Part shown: positions 33,723 to 42,692 of the stretch, in pieces | Numbering within the stretch: the first letter of the stretch is position 1 | Layout: every line of letters begins with the position of its first letter | Assembly (NCBI GenBank): GCA_028284155.1 | Contig: JANQSF010000034.1 | Location: forward strand, 29,321 to 93,320 | Reading direction: 5' to 3' | Length of the DNA: 64,000 bases | From: Phycisphaeraceae bacterium | GTDB taxonomy: Bacteria > Planctomycetota > Phycisphaerae > Phycisphaerales > Phycisphaeraceae | Program-made: the position numbers and the translations under genes | Notes under the pieces: model-generated | What the model was told of the DNA's origin: nothing | Database searches by the model: none | Seen by the model: only the letters and a program-made list of their open reading frames with translations

Positions 33723-35072
33723 TCACCGGCTGACCGACTTCGGCGTCCGCAGGTCGAGGCACTTGACTGTTGTCTGGTCGCGCATGATGAGGTAGCCGTC
33801 GGCGAACGCCATCGGCGCCCAAGCCTTCTTCTGTAGGGCGTCGAGCACCTTCGCTTTGGCCAACTCCTTGAATCCCTTCGGCGACGGCGCGACCAGATGC
33901 AGGTTGCCCAACTCGCCGTCCTGCACGAGCAGATGGTCACCTACTCGGATCACGTTACCACGACTGAGGAACGGCTCGTCGCCCGTCCGCCAAAGGATCT
34001 TGCCTGTGTCCGGGTTGATGCATGCCAACCCGCCGCGCAATCGGGCCGACCTGCGGAACTTGGAGTTCTCATTGATGTTCACGTATAGGTGGCCCTTGTA
34101 ATAGACGGCCGGGTGCAGTTGGCTGCCGTCCGGCTTGCCCTCGGTCATCGGACGCCAAAGCTCGTCGACCCTGTACCCGTCGCCCGATTGGCTCACGCGG
34201 ATCATGACCGAGCCGTCGTCGTAACCGCCCGTCACGAAGATGCGGTTGCTCTTGCCGCCGTCGGTCGAGGGCAGCACGGTCGGCGCGGGAATCGCGAACT
34301 TGATCGAATAGCCGGTGTACTTCCAGATCGTCTTGCCCGTTTTCGGGTCAACGAACGTCACCTGGTGGTTGGTGATGTGCAGGATGCCCTCTCGGCCGGC
34401 GACGGTGCGCAGCGTGGGCGACGAGTAATAGTCGGACGCGTACGCGTCCTTGCCCGCTTCCTGCTTCATGTTCGGCTTCTCACTCTCCCACACGACCGCG
34501 CCCGACTTGTTGTTCAGCGCGACGAGCAACGGGGTGTCGTGGTGCGTGGGCGAGAGAATAACCGTGTCGCCGTAAACCAGCGGCGACTGCGCATGGCCCC
34601 ACTTGAGGTTGTCGAACGTGTAACGCTTCGTCAGGTTCAGCTTCCAGACGGGCTTCTGCGTCTTGCGGTCGATGCAGTGCACGTCGCCGAACCCACCGAC
34701 GGTGTAGATGTGCGTGTCAGTCACGGTCGGCGTCGAGCGCGAGCCGTGGTAGCTGAGCTTGCCCTCGGCCTTGTAGTCGTACCGCCAAAGTTCCTTGCCC
34801 GTCTTGAGGTCGAAGACGCGCAGCGCGTCACCCTCGTCGTCGTTGCGGTCGAGGAAGAAGGCCTGACCGTCGCGGATCGCCGCACCGCCGAAGCCCGGGC
34901 CGACGGGCTTGCTCCACGCGACCTTCGGGCCGTCGGCCGGCCATTCGGTGGCGACGCGGCCTTCGGTCGAAACGGCGTCGCGGTTGGGACCGAGGAACTG
35001 CGGCCAATCGTCGGCGGCGGCGTGGGTGAACGTGACGCTAAGGAGGGCAAGACAGGCGGTCTTTCTCAACAT
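33723..35072 (-). CDS. Secreted PQQ-like beta-propeller protein
   Basis: About 449 residues from MLRKTACLALLSVTFTHAAA, which is a clear signal peptide; 17 residues upstream are rejected. The mature protein starts DDWPQFLGPNRDAVSTEGRV, like many planctomycete propeller proteins. Blades are marked by DLKTGKELWRYDYK, DRKTQKPVWKLNL, NNKSGAVVWESEKP, DPKTGKTIWKYTG and NPDTGKILWRTGD. It may bind and test a quinone cofactor or act as a protein scaffold; the active-site residues of quinoprotein alcohol dehydrogenases are not evident. One of three such paralogues in the window (others at 8067 and 48014). Confidence 0.93.
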   Translation of the reverse strand: MLRKTACLALLSVTFTHAAADDWPQFLGPNRDAVSTEGRVATEWPADGPKVAWSKPVGPGFGGAAIRDGQAFFLDRNDDEGDALRVFDLKTGKELWRYDYKAEGKLSYHGSRSTPTVTDTHIYTVGGFGDVHCIDRKTQKPVWKLNLTKRYTFDNLKWGHAQSPLVYGDTVILSPTHHDTPLLVALNNKSGAVVWESEKPNMKQEAGKDAYASDYYSSPTLRTVAGREGILHITNHQVTFVDPKTGKTIWKYTGYSIKFAIPAPTVLPSTDGGKSNRIFVTGGYDDGSVMIRVSQSGDGYRVDELWRPMTEGKPDGSQLHPAVYYKGHLYVNINENSKFRRSARLRGGLACINPDTGKILWRTGDEPFLSRGNVIRVGDHLLVQDGELGNLHLVAPSPKGFKELAKAKVLDALQKKAWAPMAFADGYLIMRDQTTVKCLDLRTPKSVSR

Positions 35073-35312
35073 GGTGAACTCTCGGAATTGCGGGTTTGGG
35101 GGATTTGGGTTTACGGCCGGCAACGTTAGCGAGGGCGCAACGCCGGTTCAAGGGCGGCCAGCGTGTCTACCGCGACTTGTCGGATCACGCCGCAAGAGGC
35201 TTGTTCCGGCGTGGTCAAGGGATTATACTTGGTGATCGGGAAAAGCCCGGTCGGGCATTCTGTCCGCCCCACGGAGAGAATCGTGAGATTTCGACAGCCT
35301 AAGGAGAGTCCC

Positions 35313-37076
35313 ATGCGGATGAGCACACCAGTTATCGTTTGCGCCCTGGCGGCGGCCCTGCTCGCCACCACGCCCGCATTGGCGGTCGTTCAAAACGCCC
35401 GTTCGGTCGTCCTGACCAACAACCGGGCGGACTGGTTCTACATCGAAGAGTTGACGGCGATCTCGGGCGGCATCGACCGGGCCTCGTTCGGGGCCGGCGC
35501 GACGCAAACCAACAGCTTCCCCCCTGCATTCGGCAGCTCCGCTGTCGGCGCGATTGACGACACCCTTAGCGGGGGCTGTTGCGGCACCGGCACGCACTCG
35601 AACACGCCGGCCGGCGGACAAACGATCACCATCAACTTCGCGCAGCAGTTCACCTTCTCCGACCTGACGTTCCACAACCGACAGGACGGCTGCTGCCCCG
35701 AGCGGATGGACGACATCCAGTTCGATTTCTACGACGGCAAGAACGGCACGGGGAACCTGATCGTGTCGCAACAGGTGACCGGCGGCGGCACGCCGGCCGG
35801 CACGGTCGCGGGCTTCACGTTCGCCACGCTCGACGGTGTCGGCACGCCAAACGTTGACGTGCTGCTGCAGAACGCGACGGCGACGTTCCACCAGGGCAAC
35901 TTCGGCAACAAGGACCAGACCATCGACGGCAACACGACGTCGGGTGGCATCGGCTTTTTCAACAACCGCCGAAGTAATACCGTCATCTCATGGGAGACAC
36001 AGGAAGACGTCAACGGCGAGGGCCTGTTGACGTTCTCCATCCCACAGCAACAGTTCGGCAACCACAACATCCAGAAGTTCCGCATCGCGGCGACCGACGC
36101 GGATCGGTCGTTCTTCTCAGACGGCAACCCGCCGAACGGCGCGGAATCCCCCGCCGGCGATACGACGGCCGCGCCGGGCAACTTCACCGTGCTGCAACCG
36201 CTGTCGGTAATGTCGTCGGGCGGTCAGACGATGACGGTCGGGCCGAACGGCATCATCACGGCGTCCGGCCTCAATCCGGCGTCGGACACTTACACGATCA
36301 CCGCGGCGAACCCGCTGGGCAACATCACCGGCTTCCGCCTGGAGGTCTTGCCCGGCCCGGACGGCAACGTCGCGCGCAGCGGCAACGGCAACGCGGTGAT
36401 TCACGAATTCGAGGTCAACTTCACGCCGATGGCGCTTGCGACCGACCGGCATTCGGTCCACCTGAACCTTCAAAACGCATCGACCTCGTTTGCCCAGCCC
36501 GCCCCCTTCACGATCGACAGCGCCATCGACGGCGTTGAGCACGGCAACAACGGCTGGGGCGTTTTCGGCCAACAGAATCAGAATCAGACGGCTGTTTTCC
36601 AGACCGACGTGCCCGTCGACGCCGACCAACTCGTTTTCGAGTTGAACCACACGAGCGGCTTCAACGCCCACAAGATTCAGAACCTCCGCCTGTCGTACAC
36701 GCTCGACCCGAACCCGATGGTCGGCGGCGGCAATCAGTGGGTCGAGATCACGCCCGACCTGTTCAGCACCAGCCTGGCGGGCAGTTCGATCGCGCTGGGG
36801 CCGAACAACATTCTGGAAGCTTCGGGCGCCGCCGGCGTGCCGGACACGTACCAGATCCTGGCCAACATCGGCAACATCGAAGGGATCACCGGCTTCCGCC
36901 TCGAGACGTTCGTGGGCGCCAACGGCACGATCGGTTTCTCCGGGTCGAACGGCAACATCGTGTTGACGGAGTTCAACGTGTTCGCCCGCAGCCCGATCCC
37001 CGAGCCGGCCAGCCTGACGCTGCTCGGCCTGGCCGGCGCGGCGCTGCTGCGTCGCCGCCGTCGCGCCGCCGCGTAA
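35313..37076 (+). CDS. PEP-CTERM surface protein with two discoidin-like modules
   Basis: Exported 587-residue protein from the ATG at 35313, which has AAGGAGA just upstream. Signal peptide MRMSTPVIVCALAAALLATT. The C-terminus has the PEP-CTERM sorting signal: IPEPASLTLLGLAGAALL then a cluster of Arg, recognised by an exosortase (no exosortase gene in this window). Inside, two similar modules are visible, one with LLTFSIPQQQFGNHNIQKFRIA and one with QLVFELNHTSGFNAHKIQNLRL. These resemble the all-beta domain that planctomycetes place in PSD1-type proteins. Probably anchored at the cell surface; ligand unknown. A terminator follows at 37109-37145. Confidence 0.9.
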   Translation: MRMSTPVIVCALAAALLATTPALAVVQNARSVVLTNNRADWFYIEELTAISGGIDRASFGAGATQTNSFPPAFGSSAVGAIDDTLSGGCCGTGTHSNTPAGGQTITINFAQQFTFSDLTFHNRQDGCCPERMDDIQFDFYDGKNGTGNLIVSQQVTGGGTPAGTVAGFTFATLDGVGTPNVDVLLQNATATFHQGNFGNKDQTIDGNTTSGGIGFFNNRRSNTVISWETQEDVNGEGLLTFSIPQQQFGNHNIQKFRIAATDADRSFFSDGNPPNGAESPAGDTTAAPGNFTVLQPLSVMSSGGQTMTVGPNGIITASGLNPASDTYTITAANPLGNITGFRLEVLPGPDGNVARSGNGNAVIHEFEVNFTPMALATDRHSVHLNLQNASTSFAQPAPFTIDSAIDGVEHGNNGWGVFGQQNQNQTAVFQTDVPVDADQLVFELNHTSGFNAHKIQNLRLSYTLDPNPMVGGGNQWVEITPDLFSTSLAGSSIALGPNNILEASGAAGVPDTYQILANIGNIEGITGFRLETFVGANGTIGFSGSNGNIVLTEFNVFARSPIPEPASLTLLGLAGAALLRRRRRAAA

Positions 37077-37108
37077 AGACGACGACGTCAAATTGCTTTG
37101 CAACCCGA

Positions 37109-37145
37109 AACCGCGTTCGGTCGCATCAGGCTGAACGCGGTTTTT
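37109..37145 (+). terminator. Intrinsic terminator after the PEP-CTERM gene
   Basis: Perfect 10-bp stem AACCGCGTTC/GAACGCGGTT (37109-37118 with 37133-37142), 14-base loop, T-run 37141-37145. Because the convergent gene stops at 37155, it could also act in the opposite direction, but the T-run favours the plus strand. Confidence 0.85.
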
Positions 37146-37154
37146 CTTTGCGGG

Positions 37155-38111
37155 TCACGCGACCTTCGCGCCCAGCCCCTCGGCGACGGTCTGGATGTAG
37201 TCGCGCGCCCGCCGTGCCAGCCAATCGACGCCCTCGGGCTTCGTCGGCCGAGGCACGACCGGCTTGAAAATGTTCTCGAAACAGAGCGGGATGGTCAGCC
37301 CGGTCTTGGCAACCGGTTCGAGCAGCCGGTAGTGATCGATCTCGCCGTAGCCTGGGCCGCAGTCCTGGTCCCTCGGCCAATTGCGGTGGTCCTTGATGCA
37401 GAAGCTGCGCACCCACTTGGCGCACTTGTTGATGTCGGGGATCGGGTCGAGGTTGAGGTAGTCCATCACATTGCCCGCGTCGAAGTTGACCTTCACATTC
37501 GGGTGGTCGACATCCATCGCGATCTTCATGCACGCCTCGCCCGTGCCCGTGTCGCCGCCGTGCTGCTTGATGACGACCATGACGTTGTGGTCCGCCGCGA
37601 CGGGGCCGAGCTTCTTGAACCGCTCGACCCACAGCTTGCGGTTGCCGCCGCGCGTGTGGCCGAACGTCAACACCTGCTCGATCCCCGCGGCCTGCGCCTG
37701 CTTGATCCGGCTCGTAAAGATCGACAGCGCGTCGTTGTGTTCCGGGTAGATCGTCGAGAACATCATGACCGGGTCGAGGCCGAGGTCGCGGCAGCGCTTG
37801 CCCAACTCGCGCGCGGACTTCGGCGCGGCGTCGTGCGCCATCACCGGTGTGCGCTTCTTGTCACCGGGTTGCTCCCGATGCGACGTGCCCCACGCGACGT
37901 ACTTGTAGCCGGCCGACTTAATGCCATTGAGCGCCCGTTGCAACGGGAACTGCGAGTAGGGCAGCGTCATGCAAGCCAGTTGAAAGGTCGTCGGCTGAGC
38001 GTCGTCAGTCGCGTCCTGGCCGCGCGCGGTCGCCCCCGGCACAGCCCATGCGCCCGCAGCCAACAACGATCCGTGTAGAAACATTCGACGATTGATGGTG
38101 GACGCTTGCAT
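37155..38111 (-). CDS. Sugar phosphate isomerase/epimerase-like TIM barrel (Tat leader)
   Basis: About 318 residues from MQASTINRRMFLHGSLLAAG, a start that leaves a leader with an Arg-Arg-x-Phe-Leu twin-arginine pattern, so export is likely. The mature part is an AP endonuclease family 2 / xylose isomerase-like barrel. Metal and substrate residues are seen in VLTFGHTRGG, VIKQHGG, VNFDAGNVMDYLN, FCIKDHRN, GYGEIDHYRLL and PLCFENIF. Such proteins isomerise or epimerise sugars or inositols; the exact substrate is unknown. The gene is convergent with the PEP-CTERM gene, and its upstream neighbour on the other strand is the small secreted protein at 38214. Confidence 0.87.
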   Translation of the reverse strand: MQASTINRRMFLHGSLLAAGAWAVPGATARGQDATDDAQPTTFQLACMTLPYSQFPLQRALNGIKSAGYKYVAWGTSHREQPGDKKRTPVMAHDAAPKSARELGKRCRDLGLDPVMMFSTIYPEHNDALSIFTSRIKQAQAAGIEQVLTFGHTRGGNRKLWVERFKKLGPVAADHNVMVVIKQHGGDTGTGEACMKIAMDVDHPNVKVNFDAGNVMDYLNLDPIPDINKCAKWVRSFCIKDHRNWPRDQDCGPGYGEIDHYRLLEPVAKTGLTIPLCFENIFKPVVPRPTKPEGVDWLARRARDYIQTVAEGLGAKVA

Positions 38112-38213
38112 GGCGATCACTCCGTGAGGGCAGTTCGACCCACCTAATATACTGGTCACGCCGACCGACCCGCGACGGCCGACGACGAGTACACCGGTTA
38201 AGGATGAAGCCCA

Positions 38214-38672
38214 ATGACCGCGACCTGCATCTCCATTGTCCTGTTAACGGTGACTGCGACGCCAAACGCCACGCCGCACGCGTTGGCTGACAGTGAAGCC
38301 AAACCCGACCCCAAGTCCGCGCAGGTCACCGGCCGATTCGTCATCCCCGCCAACGACTCGCCCGTCGCGGGCATGACGCTCAAGGTCATCCTGTTCGAGT
38401 ACGACCCGCGGTTGGCCGACGTTTCCGCCAACGCGCTCGACACCGTGCTGGTCAAGGAGGTCAAACACACCAAGGGCAAAGCCACGGTCGTGAAGTTCGT
38501 TGTCGGCAAGGGTAAACGCATCAAGGACAACCGTAACTACTACCTGTCCGTCCGCGGCTACGTCGGCGACAAGTACACGTACTACGGCAAGCCCAACCAA
38601 GGCGGCATCGGCCGAGTCCTGACCGACGGCCACCCGCGCAAGGTCGAGTACACGGGCAAGCGGCAGAAGTGA
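38214..38672 (+). CDS. Small secreted protein, YbaY-like by pattern
   Basis: 152-residue protein whose ATG follows AAGGAT with eight bases between. The N-terminus MTATCISIVLLTVTATPNAT followed by PHALA is a likely signal peptide. The mature part reads as an all-beta domain: VTGRFVIPANDSPVAGMTLKV, then ILFEYDPRLADVSAN, then NRNYYLSVRGYVGD. The order resembles the YbaY/YscW-type pilotin-like domain (ability to hold another protein at a membrane), but identity is too low to be sure by eye. No lipobox Cys. It is divergent from the TIM-barrel gene. Confidence 0.65.
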   Translation: MTATCISIVLLTVTATPNATPHALADSEAKPDPKSAQVTGRFVIPANDSPVAGMTLKVILFEYDPRLADVSANALDTVLVKEVKHTKGKATVVKFVVGKGKRIKDNRNYYLSVRGYVGDKYTYYGKPNQGGIGRVLTDGHPRKVEYTGKRQK

Positions 38673-38811
38673 GACGCCCGTCGCAAGGTGATCCATGAGC
38701 GGGCTGATCGGTTAGAGTGTGTTCCGCTATGGCTTTCGCGGCGCGGCCAATCGGCAGGCGCACTACTCAAGTGACCGACGTGCAACAAACTGCAAGTCAC
38801 GGGGTATCACC

Positions 38812-39732
38812 ATGAAACGACTCGCCTGCATGATCGTCGCCTTGTCGCTGGTTCGTCTGAACCAGCAATCCTTGCGGGCGGCGGAGTTGAAATGGGACCT
38901 CAATGATACGGCCTTCATCGAGGTGCGCCATCACAACGAACGACACACTCGGATGCTGAATAGGACGAAGCGGGAGACGACAAAGATTCGCTTCGTGTTC
39001 AGGGTGCGTCGGACGCAAGTCAACAACAAAGCGACGCTCTATGAGTGCACCGTCGTGACCTGTGAAGATGAATCCACGACACACGGCGTTGCCAGCGAAC
39101 GCAACACGATGAAGGGCTTTGAAAAGCAGTCATTTGGCGTCCGAGTGGACGCGCGCACGCAGGTGATGACCCTGACCGATACGGACGGCCTAGCCGAAGT
39201 CCTGCTCGATGACAATGACGAGGATCCCGCACCGGAGGACAGAGCTTTCGCCGGGGTGATCGCGAACGCGCTGCTCTACACGCATCTGGTTGACGCGTTC
39301 ACGCCGCTGCCGGCTAAACGGGCGGGGGTTGGTGATAAGTGGCGGAGCCCGTACGCGTTGAATGTCCCGCCACTGATGCAGATGACCGTCCGCCGGGAGT
39401 TCCGTCTGGTCGGGCCGCAGATTCACGATGGCCGCGAAATCCAGGCGATCAATTGGGAGAGCCAGGTTAGCGCTAAACCCATGCCCGACAAGGGTGGATT
39501 ACTCCCCTTCAGCATCAGCAAGATCGAACTCGTCGGCAAGCCCCGCGCCGCCGGAACAATCCTATGGGATGCTGCGGCCGGACGACCGGTTCGAATCGAC
39601 TCGCTTCAGACTTACGATCTGGAGATGACCCTAAACATTGACGAAAGGGCTATCGACGGCAAGGGGAGCGCGACGCACTACATGGTCACTCGGTTTCACG
39701 ACAAGCATCCGGACAAGGCCAAGTCGGAATAG
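38812..39732 (+). CDS. Hypothetical exported protein
   Basis: 306 residues from the ATG at 38812, which gives the signal peptide MKRLACMIVALSLVRLNQQS ending near RAAE. No known family was recognised. The sequence is rich in beta-strands and contains ATLYECTVVTCEDE with two Cys that could form a disulfide. It also has a region AGVGDKWRSPYALNVPPLM and a C-terminal GTILWDAAAGRPVRIDSL, the latter typical of proteins with a surfactant or lipoprotein-like beta-sheet. No heme or metal motif. The gene follows the 152-residue secreted protein by 139 bp on the same strand. Confidence 0.7.
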   Translation: MKRLACMIVALSLVRLNQQSLRAAELKWDLNDTAFIEVRHHNERHTRMLNRTKRETTKIRFVFRVRRTQVNNKATLYECTVVTCEDESTTHGVASERNTMKGFEKQSFGVRVDARTQVMTLTDTDGLAEVLLDDNDEDPAPEDRAFAGVIANALLYTHLVDAFTPLPAKRAGVGDKWRSPYALNVPPLMQMTVRREFRLVGPQIHDGREIQAINWESQVSAKPMPDKGGLLPFSISKIELVGKPRAAGTILWDAAAGRPVRIDSLQTYDLEMTLNIDERAIDGKGSATHYMVTRFHDKHPDKAKSE

Positions 39733-39820
39733 TGCGTTCAGATTGCGCGTCGCACGCTTGAACGAAGAGTTGATTCTCCCGTCAAGTCAGCTATGACATC
39801 AAACCGACTCCGCTCCACGA

Positions 39821-41602
39821 TCACCCCTCCCCGCGATAGATCACCTGCATCGCCGTGAACCGGCAGCGCCCGCCCTTCTTGGTCGGCGTCGGCCAAACGA
39901 GGATCTCGCCGCGCTCGTCGCTCTTGATGTTGTGCAGCACGAGGTAGTTGCCGGTGTAGCCGTTCGCTTTCGTCGCTTCGACGTAGCGCGCAAATGCGTG
40001 CGGGTTGTCGGCCTTGGCGTCGCCGACGGGTTGTTTCATGATGACCGTCGTCTGCGCATTGACGCCCTTGACTCGGCCGTTCTTGTGCATGATCGGCGTG
40101 CCGACCGCGTACGACACGGCCTCGTCGGCGCGGTCGGGCATGTGGTGGTACAGGACGATGTCGTAGGGCGTGTTCGGCTTCAGGCCGACCACGCGCTGCG
40201 GCGAGTTGCGGTCGCGGTTGTACGAGCCGAGCAGGCGATGGTCGGGCGATGCGTCCGACCCGACAAAACTCGCGTACCAGCAGGCCGTGTGGATGCCGAT
40301 CGGCGTGAGCCGCCCGCGGCTGTCGCGCAAGTGCGCCTCCAGCCCCGCGTGCACGCCGTTCCAATACGCCTGCTCGAAACCCGGTGCGCCGGCCCGCTCG
40401 TTCGGCCCGAGCATCCCCGTCCGCGATCGGCCCATGCCGTTGAACGCGATCTGAAACGGTCTGCTCAGATCGATCGGTTTCAAACCGCCGCCGGCCGGTT
40501 CGACAATGTCGGGCAGTTTGACATCGCTTGGCTTCGGCGCGATCGGTGAAAGCGCAAACGCGACGGCCGGGATGCCCGTGTCGTCCGTCACGCCGGTGAT
40601 CGGCATGTCCCACGAACGGTGCGGGCCGATGCAGGCGCTGGGCGTCATGCCCCAGCCGATGCGCGCATCGGTGCTCAACGGCTTGTCGAACAGCAACGCC
40701 ACGCGGGTCGTGCCGATGAGCTGCGCATGGCTTGGCCAAATCAGCGCGTCGCGCATCGCGGGCAGCCCGCTGGGTGGCCCCCACTGTTTCAGGTCGTTGC
40801 CGAACTTCAACCCGTTGACGGCCGAGAAACCCTGCTGCCAACCCTCGCCCAGTTTCAACCCGCCCGCCACGTCGTCGAACTCGACCACGACGACCTGCCG
40901 GTGCGCGTCGGTGAAGAACGCCCGCTTGAATCGCGGGCCGAACGTCACGTCTTTGTGACCGTACACAAGCCGCAACGCCGCCATGCCCTGCCGTCGGCCG
41001 ACCTCGTCTTTCGCGGCCTTGCTCAGGTGCACGATGTTGTCGCCGATCTCCAGGTCGAGCGCACAAACAATCTCAACATGTGGGTCGTCTAACGCGACGC
41101 GACGCTGCGCCTCGCGCACCATCGCCCAGCCCCAGTCGCCCTTTCGGCAGGTCGCCAATTGCACGACGACGACGGGCAGCTTCGGCTTGCCCACGAGCTT
41201 GCGCATGTTGGCGATGACCGTGTTCAGACGCTTTTCATAGAGGTGCGCGTCGTCCTGCGTGTTGCTCTCGCCCTGGTACCAGACCATCCCGGCGATCTCG
41301 ACGTCGGGTTGTTTTTTGAGCGTGGCTTCGAGCAGCTTCCAACCCGTCTTCGGGCGCTCCTGCCAGGGGTCGTCCTTGAGCCACGACTGGATCGGCGTGC
41401 CCGGGATGCCCGACCGCGCCTCGAACAGGCGCAGCCCGGGCGTCCTGCCCGTGACGACTTCGCTCAACCCGTTGAAGCCGGCGAGGTTCGACTGACCCGC
41501 GTAAATCCAGCGCTGCTGACGCTCGGCGTAAACGGTGGCCGCGAAGCTCAACAGAATCACACACGCCAGCACGGCGCGACGAAGAATCTGGCCAACACAC
41601 AT
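39821..41602 (-). CDS. SASA-domain esterase (sialate O-acetylesterase-like)
   Basis: About 593 residues from MCVGQILRRAVLACVILLSF, a signal peptide; the 13 residues upstream are rejected. The SASA/SGNH hydrolase domain starts with WIYAGQSNLAGFNGL, where Ser of GQSN is the nucleophile. Further blocks are MVWYQGESNTQD, LPVVVVQLATC and DLEIGDNIVHLSKAAKDEVGRR, the last holding the Asp-x-x-His pair. The remaining 350 residues are beta-rich, with repeats of unknown type. Such enzymes remove O-acetyl groups from glycans outside the cytoplasm. It is downstream of the kinase-receiver cluster on the same strand, with about 104 bp between. Confidence 0.88.
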   Translation of the reverse strand: MCVGQILRRAVLACVILLSFAATVYAERQQRWIYAGQSNLAGFNGLSEVVTGRTPGLRLFEARSGIPGTPIQSWLKDDPWQERPKTGWKLLEATLKKQPDVEIAGMVWYQGESNTQDDAHLYEKRLNTVIANMRKLVGKPKLPVVVVQLATCRKGDWGWAMVREAQRRVALDDPHVEIVCALDLEIGDNIVHLSKAAKDEVGRRQGMAALRLVYGHKDVTFGPRFKRAFFTDAHRQVVVVEFDDVAGGLKLGEGWQQGFSAVNGLKFGNDLKQWGPPSGLPAMRDALIWPSHAQLIGTTRVALLFDKPLSTDARIGWGMTPSACIGPHRSWDMPITGVTDDTGIPAVAFALSPIAPKPSDVKLPDIVEPAGGGLKPIDLSRPFQIAFNGMGRSRTGMLGPNERAGAPGFEQAYWNGVHAGLEAHLRDSRGRLTPIGIHTACWYASFVGSDASPDHRLLGSYNRDRNSPQRVVGLKPNTPYDIVLYHHMPDRADEAVSYAVGTPIMHKNGRVKGVNAQTTVIMKQPVGDAKADNPHAFARYVEATKANGYTGNYLVLHNIKSDERGEILVWPTPTKKGGRCRFTAMQVIYRGEG

Positions 41603-41706
41603 CGCACCACCTCGTCGGGGAGAGTCAAAGGGGGAAAGCACACCCCAGCCTTGACAAGACCCGCACGAAGGTCACACCCCACGAACAATGTCGCAACTCG
41701 GCCGTG

Positions 41707-42162
41707 TCAGGCCGCGTCCCGAATCGCCGCGTCGTTCGCGTTTCGGTTCAGGTCGGCCCAGTAGTGACGGACGTCGGCGATCATCTCGCGGAACCGGTCG
41801 TAAGAGATCGGCTTGGTCAGGAAGCTGTTGACGCCCAGCTCGTGGGCGGCAGTGCGGTCGTCGTCGGCACTGGACGTCGTCAGCACGATCACCGGGATCG
41901 TCTTGAGTGTGTCGTCGGCCTTGACCGCCTTGAGGATCTCCAGCCCGCTGACCTTCGGCAGGTTCAGGTCGAGCAGGATCACGTCAGGCCGCTTGCGTTG
42001 AGCGTGCTCGCCCTCGGCCTTGAGGTAGCGCAACGCCACTTCGCCGTCGCTCTGATGCGACAGGTCTTCGACCACGCCGCACTGTTTGAAGGCACGCTTC
42101 AGCAGCATCGTGTGCGCGGGGTCGTCTTCGATCATCAGAAATTGAATTGTGTCGTCCTTCAT
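41707..42162 (-). CDS. Rcp1-like single-domain response regulator (copy 2)
   Basis: 151-residue CheY-like receiver without output domain. The acidic pocket is MIEDDPAHTMLLKRAFK, the phosphorylated Asp is in PDVILLDLNLPKVSG, the Thr is in VIVLTTSSADDD and the Lys in NSFLTKPISY. The LLKRAFKQCGV start and the YWADLNR end are typical of Rcp1-like partners of large sensor kinases. It is highly similar to the protein encoded 40 bp upstream, so the two arose by tandem duplication. With the histidine kinase at 42693 it forms a signalling cluster; an output protein is not visible here. Confidence 0.93.
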   Translation of the reverse strand: MKDDTIQFLMIEDDPAHTMLLKRAFKQCGVVEDLSHQSDGEVALRYLKAEGEHAQRKRPDVILLDLNLPKVSGLEILKAVKADDTLKTIPVIVLTTSSADDDRTAAHELGVNSFLTKPISYDRFREMIADVRHYWADLNRNANDAAIRDAA

Positions 42163-42201
42163 GGCCGAGGCCCTTCCGTACTCTTGTCGTGATGTGTAAC
42201 G

Positions 42202-42657
42202 TCACGCGGCGTCCTGGTTGAACCGGGCATTCGAGTGGCAGTTGACATCGGCCCAGTAGTGCCGAACGTCGGCGATCATCGTCACGAAGCGTTCGTACTC
42301 GACCGGCTTGGTGAGAAAGCTGTTGGCCCCAAGGTCGTAAGCGGTGTCCCGATCATGGTCGTTACTAGAAGTCGTCAGCACGACGACGGGGATCGACTTG
42401 AGGCCGACGTCTTCCTTCACGGCACGCAGTACGTCAAGCCCGTTGACCTTCGGAAGGTTCAGGTCGAGCAGGATGACATCCGGCAACGGTCGGCCGGCGT
42501 ACTCCCCTTCCCCGCCGAGGTAGCGCAACGCCTCTTCGCCGTCTCCAATGTGCGACAGGTTGTCCACGACACCGCACCGCTTGAACGCCCGCTTCAAGAG
42601 AACCGAGTGCCCGGAGTCGTCTTCGATCATCAGGAACTGCGTGGTTTCGTTTTGCAT
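42202..42657 (-). CDS. Rcp1-like single-domain response regulator (copy 1)
   Basis: 151-residue receiver protein, paralogue of the gene at 41707. It shows the same marks: MIEDDSGHSVLLKRAFKRCG, PDVILLDLNLPKVNGLDVL, VVVLTTSSNDHDRDTA and NSFLTKPVEYERF, ending RHYWADVN. All catalytic residues are kept in both copies, so both can be phosphorylated. It lies 35 bp downstream of the histidine kinase gene. Two receivers for one kinase allow branched signalling or a phosphate sink, which is inference. Confidence 0.94.
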   Translation of the reverse strand: MQNETTQFLMIEDDSGHSVLLKRAFKRCGVVDNLSHIGDGEEALRYLGGEGEYAGRPLPDVILLDLNLPKVNGLDVLRAVKEDVGLKSIPVVVLTTSSNDHDRDTAYDLGANSFLTKPVEYERFVTMIADVRHYWADVNCHSNARFNQDAA

Positions 42658-42692
42658 GCCGGACTCATTTCCTTTGCTGCTTCATGATTCAC